A DNA stretch of 64,000 nucleotides from Pedobacter psychrotolerans. Lineage in GTDB: Bacteria > Bacteroidota > Bacteroidia > Sphingobacteriales > Sphingobacteriaceae. The notes beneath the pieces were generated by a model. The model did no database searches. It was not told where the DNA came from and was given only the letters and a program-made list of their open reading frames with translations. Shown here in pieces: positions 59,674 to 64,000 of this stretch. The DNA lies in assembly GCF_004340665.1 (NCBI RefSeq), contig NZ_SLWO01000001.1, positions 746,450-810,449 of the forward strand, in the 5' to 3' direction. Within the stretch, counting starts at the first letter, position 1. Each line of letters starts with the position of its first letter. The position numbers were made by a program, and so were the translations under genes.

Positions 59674-60150
59674 GTATTAACCCCTCGTAGCGGTAATCGC
59701 AAGGTGGAATTTAATAGATATAAGATCGGGTTACAGGTCTTTTTTTATGCATTGTATTTAGATTGGTGCGCCACCGCTAAGGATTAGTGTGTTGTCTTTG
59801 CGAGGAGGAACGATAAAGCAATCTATGTAATAAAGTTGCCACCTATCGGTTTGGTGTCTCACCAATCGAAAAAACGGTAAAACATTTGTTGTTTTAATAG
59901 GCATTATAGCAATCTAAATAGAATAAGTATAAGATCGGGTTACTGGTCTTTTTTTATGCGTTGTATTTGGTCGGTGCGCCACCGACCAAGGATTAGTGTG
60001 TCGTCTTTGCGAGGAGGAACGACGAAGCAATCTATAGAGTAAAGTTACCACCAATCGGTTTGGTGTCTCACCAACCGAAAACAATAAAACGCGTCTTACG
60101 TTTGGCGTCTTTGCGAGAAGGCTTTTTCAGCCGACGAAGCAATCTATTCA
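59652..60150. repeat. Tandem intergenic duplication including the amn 3' end
   Basis: AAACATTTGTTGTTTTA occurs at 59656-59672 (end of amn) and again at 59880-59896. Both copies continue with ATAAGATCGGGTTAC, GGTCTTTTTTTATGC, GGTGCGCCACCG, GTCTTTGCGAGGAGGAACGA and GAAGCAATCTAT-type words, then GGTTTGGTGTCTCACCAA. A third partial unit (GTCTTTGCGAGAAGGCTTTTT) ends near 60150. There is no gene in the region. Confidence 0.85.
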
Positions 60151-60203
60151 GTTAATTGCTTTTAACTAACAAAAATTTTGGAAAAGTTAAAATATTGGTA
60201 AAC

Positions 60204-60229
60204 AAAAAAGGATCGACAATTGTCGATCC
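60204..60229 (-). terminator. Intrinsic terminator after the sigma factor gene
   Basis: A perfect 20-bp palindrome (GGATCGACAA/TTGTCGATCC) is followed on the minus strand by TTTTTT (A-run at 60204-60209). It lies 28 bp past the stop of the sigma factor gene. Confidence 0.85.
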
Positions 60230-60256
60230 GTTTTAATTCTTTAAGGTAAAGTAATA

Positions 60257-61117
60257 TTACCCTAAGTAAGATTTTAATATTTTACTTCTCGAAGTATGAC
60301 GAAGGCGCTGAAGCGCTTTATCTTTAATCTGACGAACACGCTCGCGTGTTAAGTTAAACTTCTCACCAATCTCCTCTAATGAAAGTGGATGGTTAGAACC
60401 TAGACCAAAAAATAAAACGATAATTTCACGTTCTCTTTCTGTTAAAGTAGACAGTGAGCGTTTAATTTCTTCAGAAAGTGATTCATTAATTAATGAACTA
60501 TCTGTGTTTGGCTCATGGTTTTCCAATACATCCAATAATGTATTTTCTTCACCCTGAACAAAAGGAGCATCCATAGAGACATGACGACCTGAGTTACTTA
60601 AAGTATCAGAAATTTTGTCAACCGTAGTTTCTAAAATATCCGCTAACTCTTCCGGAGAAGGCTCGCGTTCATATTCCTGCTCTAATTTAGAGAAGGCTTT
60701 ACTGATTTTACTAAGTGAACCAACTTGGTTTAGGGGTAAACGTACAATACGACTTTGCTCAGCGATTGCTTGCAAAATTGATTGACGAATCCACCAAACG
60801 GCATATGAGATAAACTTAAAACCTTTGGTTTCATCAAAACGCTTTGCAGCTTTAATTAAACCTAAATTTCCTTCGTTAATTAAATCACCCAAAGTTAAAC
60901 CCTGGTTTTGGTATTGTTTTGCAACAGATACCACGAAACGTAAATTGGTCTTAGTTAATCGCTCTAATGCAGCCTGATCGCCTTCACGAATCTTTCTTGC
61001 TAAAATTACCTCTTCCTCTGCTGTTATTAAATCTACTTTACCAATTTCATGTAAGTATTTATCAAGTGATTGACTTTCACGGTTGGTAATTGACTGCGTT
61101 ATCTTGAGTTGTCTCAT
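60257..61117 (-). CDS. rpoD: Primary (group 1) RNA polymerase sigma factor, short Bacteroidota form
   Basis: A 286-residue sigma factor lacking region 1.1 and the non-conserved region, as in the primary sigma factors of this phylum. Region 1.2 ([21 protein letters not shown]), region 2 ([39 protein letters not shown]), region 3 ([13 protein letters not shown]) and region 4 ([34 protein letters not shown]) are complete. It is the likely reader of the TAnnTTTG promoters seen elsewhere in the window. Confidence 0.95.
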   Translation of the reverse strand: MRQLKITQSITNRESQSLDKYLHEIGKVDLITAEEEVILARKIREGDQAALERLTKTNLRFVVSVAKQYQNQGLTLGDLINEGNLGLIKAAKRFDETKGFKFISYAVWWIRQSILQAIAEQSRIVRLPLNQVGSLSKISKAFSKLEQEYEREPSPEELADILETTVDKISDTLSNSGRHVSMDAPFVQGEENTLLDVLENHEPNTDSSLINESLSEEIKRSLSTLTEREREIIVLFFGLGSNHPLSLEEIGEKFNLTRERVRQIKDKALQRLRHTSRSKILKSYLG

Positions 61118-61305
61118 TTATACGTTTTGTGTGCTCTTTAAATATTGAAGTGTGCAAAGTTACGAAATTGTACGGCAATCCGAAAGGATAAAATACTGAA
61201 AGTGTTGCTGTTTGCACATGTTTTTTATACTATTACTTCTAACAAAAATCATTCCAATAAAGTTTTTACCTGTCATCTTATTTATTTCGGTAATTTATCT
61301 GTTAG

Positions 61306-61344
61306 TCAAAATATATTTATTGTAAATCAATAAATATATTTTGA
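61306..61344. promoter_or_regulatory. Perfect 17-bp AT-rich dyad
   Basis: TCAAAATATATTTATTG (61306-61322) pairs perfectly with CAATAAATATATTTTGA (61328-61344) across 5 bases. It lies about 190 bp before the sigma factor start and 255 bp before the DUF2975 gene. It could be a binding site or a structured transcript. The rest of the 480-bp spacer shows nothing else I can name. Confidence 0.6.
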
Positions 61345-61598
61345 TTTGTAATAATTAATTTTTTATGTTTGTGTCAAAATTAACTCAAAAATGACGGTTA
61401 TTAGATTTCTTCTTGTAATAGCAATATGGCTATTCCAAATGATAATGATTTAAAGATGGATTTTGTCATGCAGTTAATTTCAGCATCTTTATGTATGCCG
61501 CCTACATGTAATTGCAAGCATTTAGAAAAGAGATTATTCGTCAAAATGCGCACTATTTAAGCTATAGTATTAACCATAAAATATAAAATTGTATCATC

Positions 61599-62090
61599 AT
61601 GAAAATTAAAAATCAAATCCGCTTAATTAAGGTGGGTTATATAATTATCCTGGTTGCCGTACTATTATTATCGCTTGATGATGGGGTACGTGGGGTTAGA
61701 GATGGTTATAGTGCTGGCGGAATCGGAAACAAACCGGGATGGATATATGGCATTTTATTGTTATTCATCTCCTTCTTTACATTAAGAGTGTTGGTATATC
61801 TTTATCGCTTCATTGATTCTGTGCAGCAAGATAGTGTGTTCAATGATGAAAATATAACACGTTTAACTAGAATGGGGTTTTATTGTATCTCATTACCATT
61901 TTTACTATTTATGCTAAACGCGATGGATTATACCCGTCATTCTGGCATTCAGCATATGCAAATTGGTAAATTAATTAAACAGGTTGATTTTGAGATATGG
62001 CTACTTATTTTTGGCTTAACGCTGTTAACAATAGCTTTCGTATTTAAAAAGGGAATTGAACTTAAAAAGGAAAGTGACTTAACCATATAA
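61599..62090 (+). CDS. DUF2975-type membrane protein
   Basis: A 163-residue protein with four membrane helices (about 10-28, 49-72, 93-110 and 131-152) and a VFNDENITRLTRMGF motif typical of DUF2975. It ends in a Lys-rich cytoplasmic tail. The next gene, 3 bp downstream, encodes a small XRE regulator; this pairing of DUF2975 with a Cro/CI protein recurs in many bacteria. The role is unknown, and a membrane-linked control of the regulator is conceivable. Confidence 0.82.
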   Translation: MKIKNQIRLIKVGYIIILVAVLLLSLDDGVRGVRDGYSAGGIGNKPGWIYGILLLFISFFTLRVLVYLYRFIDSVQQDSVFNDENITRLTRMGFYCISLPFLLFMLNAMDYTRHSGIQHMQIGKLIKQVDFEIWLLIFGLTLLTIAFVFKKGIELKKESDLTI

Positions 62091-62093
62091 TTC

Positions 62094-62300
62094 ATGCCAA
62101 TTATTATAAATCTAGATGTAATGCTTGCACGTCGCAAAATGTCGCTTACGCAATTGAGTGAGTTGGTTGGGATTACCATGTCTAATTTATCGATTCTTAA
62201 AACCGGAAAAGCAAAAGCCATTCGTTTGGAAACGCTCGAATCCATCTGCAAAGTTTTAGATTGTCAACCTGGAGATATATTAGAGTTCCGGTTCGAATAG
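62094..62300 (+). CDS. Small XRE/Cro-CI-type (YozG-like) regulator
   Basis: A 68-residue protein that is almost only a helix-turn-helix: VMLARRKMSLTQLSELVGITMSNLSILKTGKAKAIRLETLESICKVLDCQPGDIL. It resembles YozG-type regulators. It begins 3 bp after the DUF2975 stop, so the two are co-translated. The ATG at 62094 directly follows the upstream stop. Confidence 0.88.
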   Translation: MPIIINLDVMLARRKMSLTQLSELVGITMSNLSILKTGKAKAIRLETLESICKVLDCQPGDILEFRFE

Positions 62301-62359
62301 CTTTAAGCGTTTAGATTAGAATAGCCAGCATTAAGCTTAATCAAAAATAAATAATGTCA

Positions 62360-62394
62360 AAAGGGTCTGTCCATAAATTATGGACAGACCCTTT
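62360..62394. terminator. Bidirectional terminator hairpin
   Basis: A 17-bp perfect stem (AAAGGGTCTGTCCATAA paired with TTATGGACAGACCCTTT) lies between the convergent XRE and clpB genes, with A/T-rich flanks on both sides. Confidence 0.88.
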
Positions 62395-62416
62395 AACACA
62401 ACATAAACCTAACTTA

Positions 62417-64000
62417 TTAATCCTCTTTCTGATTCAGAAACACAAAGTTATGATCGAACATATCTAACTTAATTTTGCTGTCCTTGTCTATTTTACCTGC
62501 TAATATCTCTTTCGACAACTCATTTAAGATTCTTTTCTGAATAACTCGTTTAAGTGGTCTTGCACCGAATTGTGGATCGTAACCCAGCTGTGCCAGCCAA
62601 TCCAGGGCCTCATCACTGGCTTCCATCTCAATTCCCATCTCGGCCAGCGTTTGTTTTACCTGTCTGAATTGTAAGGCAACAATATTTCTGATCTCACTAC
62701 GGTTCAGCGGTGTGAACATAATCAATTCATCAATACGGTTTAAAAACTCCGGACGAATGGTTTGTTTCAATACTTCAAACAATTCGTTTTTCGTTTTTGC
62801 AATTACTTCATCACGGTTCTCATCACTTAAATCTTTAAAATTATCTTGAATTAAGTGTGCACCAATGTTTGAGGTCATGATGATGATCGTATTTTTAAAA
62901 TTAACCGTCCTGCCTTTGTTATCCGTTAAGCGGCCATCATCCAAAACCTGAAGCAAGATGTTGAATACATCAGGATGTGCTTTTTCAATCTCATCCAATA
63001 GTACTACCGAATAAGGTTTGCGTCTTACAGCTTCGGTAAGCTGACCACCTTCATCATAACCCACATATCCTGGAGGCGCTCCAATTAGGCGAGAAACGGC
63101 ATGGCGTTCCTGATATTCACTCATATCAATTCTGGTCATTGCATTTTCATCATTAAATAAAAATTCTGCTAATGCTTTAGCCAGCTCAGTTTTACCCACA
63201 CCTGTAGTTCCTAAGAAAATGAATGAGCCAATCGGTTTACGCTTATCCTGTAAGCCGGCACGTGAGCGACGGATCGCATCAGAAATCGCCTCAATGGCTT
63301 CATCTTGTCCGGCAACACGCTGATGTAACTCATCTTCTAAATGAAGCAGTTTCTCACGCTCGCTAGCAATTAATTTAGTAACCGGAATACCAGTCCAACG
63401 ACCAACCACACCTGCAATGTCATCAGCAGTAACTTCTTCTTTAAGCATTCTGCTGTCTGTTTGCTGGCTTTCGAGATCTGCCTTTAATTTCTCCACCTGA
63501 TCCTGAGCTTCTTTTATTTTTCCATAACGGATCTCAGCAACCTTTCCATAATCTCCGGCACGTTCAGCCTGCTCGGCCTCTAATTTATAATGCTCAATTT
63601 GTTCCAGCTGATTATTTACCGCATCAACAAGGTCTTTTTCACCTTGCCATTTTGCTTTAAATTCATCACGCTCTGCCGATAGGTTGGCAATCTCTTCGGA
63701 TAACTCCTGTACTTTACGGTCATCTTTTTCCCTTTTGATGGCTTCACGCTCAATTTCCAGACGCATGATTTCCCGATCTAAGGCATCTACATTTTCTGGA
63801 ACACTATCCATTTCCATTCGTAGTTTAGAGGCTGCCTCATCCATTAAATCGATGGCTTTATCTGGCAAGAAACGATCTGCAATATAACGTTGACTCATTT
63901 CTACCGCTGCAATAATGGCTTCGTCTTTGATCCGTACTTTATGATGTGTTTCATAACGCTCCTTCAATCCACGAAGGATAGAAATGGCATCCTGCGTATC
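62417..64000 (-). CDS. clpB: ATP-dependent disaggregase ClpB, C-terminal part (5' end outside the window)
   Basis: The frame runs open to the window edge, giving 527 residues. Visible are the end of the first ATPase domain (ILRGLKERYETHHKVRI, DLMDEAASKLRMEMDS), the coiled-coil M domain (about residues 60-180) and the second ATPase domain: GTTGVGKTELAKAL, VVLLDEIEKAHPDVFN, the arginine finger region RPEFLNRIDEL and the sensor GARPLKRVIQ. It rescues aggregated proteins with DnaK. The true start is right of 64000. Confidence 0.95.
   Translation of the reverse strand, partial: DTQDAISILRGLKERYETHHKVRIKDEAIIAAVEMSQRYIADRFLPDKAIDLMDEAASKLRMEMDSVPENVDALDREIMRLEIEREAIKREKDDRKVQELSEEIANLSAERDEFKAKWQGEKDLVDAVNNQLEQIEHYKLEAEQAERAGDYGKVAEIRYGKIKEAQDQVEKLKADLESQQTDSRMLKEEVTADDIAGVVGRWTGIPVTKLIASEREKLLHLEDELHQRVAGQDEAIEAISDAIRRSRAGLQDKRKPIGSFIFLGTTGVGKTELAKALAEFLFNDENAMTRIDMSEYQERHAVSRLIGAPPGYVGYDEGGQLTEAVRRKPYSVVLLDEIEKAHPDVFNILLQVLDDGRLTDNKGRTVNFKNTIIIMTSNIGAHLIQDNFKDLSDENRDEVIAKTKNELFEVLKQTIRPEFLNRIDELIMFTPLNRSEIRNIVALQFRQVKQTLAEMGIEMEASDEALDWLAQLGYDPQFGARPLKRVIQKRILNELSKEILAGKIDKDSKIKLDMFDHNFVFLNQKED

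Noticed and set aside
62360..62394. Possible insertion-sequence end (AAAGGGTCTGTCC...)
   Set aside because: No transposase or second end is nearby, and the perfect stem between convergent genes is explained by a terminator.

Overview
The window looks like chromosomal DNA of a Bacteroidota bacterium, most likely a Sphingobacteriaceae member close to Pedobacter. The evidence is AT-rich DNA, almost no Shine-Dalgarno sequences, promoters of the TAnnTTTG type, a short primary sigma factor without region 1.1, a fused OtsA-OtsB trehalose enzyme, a sulfite reductase with a HEPN tail, and FtsX/MacB permeases beginning MFKLNLKIALRNLW. The genus is an inference.

Layout. 1-5.3 kb: an orphan fibronectin-III tail, two PRISE-type reductases each divergent from its own regulator (Crp/Fnr or AraC), and a classical SDR. 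5.4-10.7 kb: a stress/envelope group (YciE-like ferritin fold, small hypotheticals, DUF808 membrane protein, M23-like protein, membrane metallophosphoesterase). 10.8-21.9 kb: assimilatory sulfate reduction and siroheme synthesis. An Rrf2 regulator is followed by a 169-bp tandem array and a leader with a terminator hairpin, then sulfite reductase-HEPN, SUMT, a siroheme-dehydrogenase/TSUP fusion, APS reductase, CysD, CysN, a lipoprotein and a second divergent SUMT. No CysC is present, which fits the APS-reductase route. 22-29.8 kb: GlgC, GlgA, a GH15 hydrolase and fused trehalose-6-phosphate synthase/phosphatase. 29.9-52 kb: a histidine kinase and NtrC-type regulator, a DUF559 nuclease gene inside a repeat cassette, then an adaptor, an ABC ATPase, six tandem paralogous MacB-like permeases and a second ATPase. 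52-64 kb: MRJP-like protein, metal-receptor protein, lipoprotein, tRNA-Leu, tig, a four-helix-bundle gene, clpP, clpX, AMP nucleosidase, primary sigma factor, a DUF2975/XRE pair and a partial clpB.

Points that stand out. (1) The leader of the sulfite reductase gene has a perfect terminator stem 20 bp before the ATG, a closing stem AAATACC/GGTATTT and a mutually exclusive antiterminator, so it resembles an attenuator or riboswitch. Its promoter region is repeated almost exactly before the second SUMT gene. (2) Two TGTTC-N6-GNACA dyads exactly 21 bp apart lie upstream of the six-permease operon and are good candidates for the enhancer of the neighbouring NtrC-type regulator. (3) The DUF559 gene sits between matching ends of a 115-bp repeat array. 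(4) Many spacers consist of hairpin-forming repeats, one pair showing compensatory changes.

Limits: product calls come from reading motifs. No database, folding or alignment program was run.
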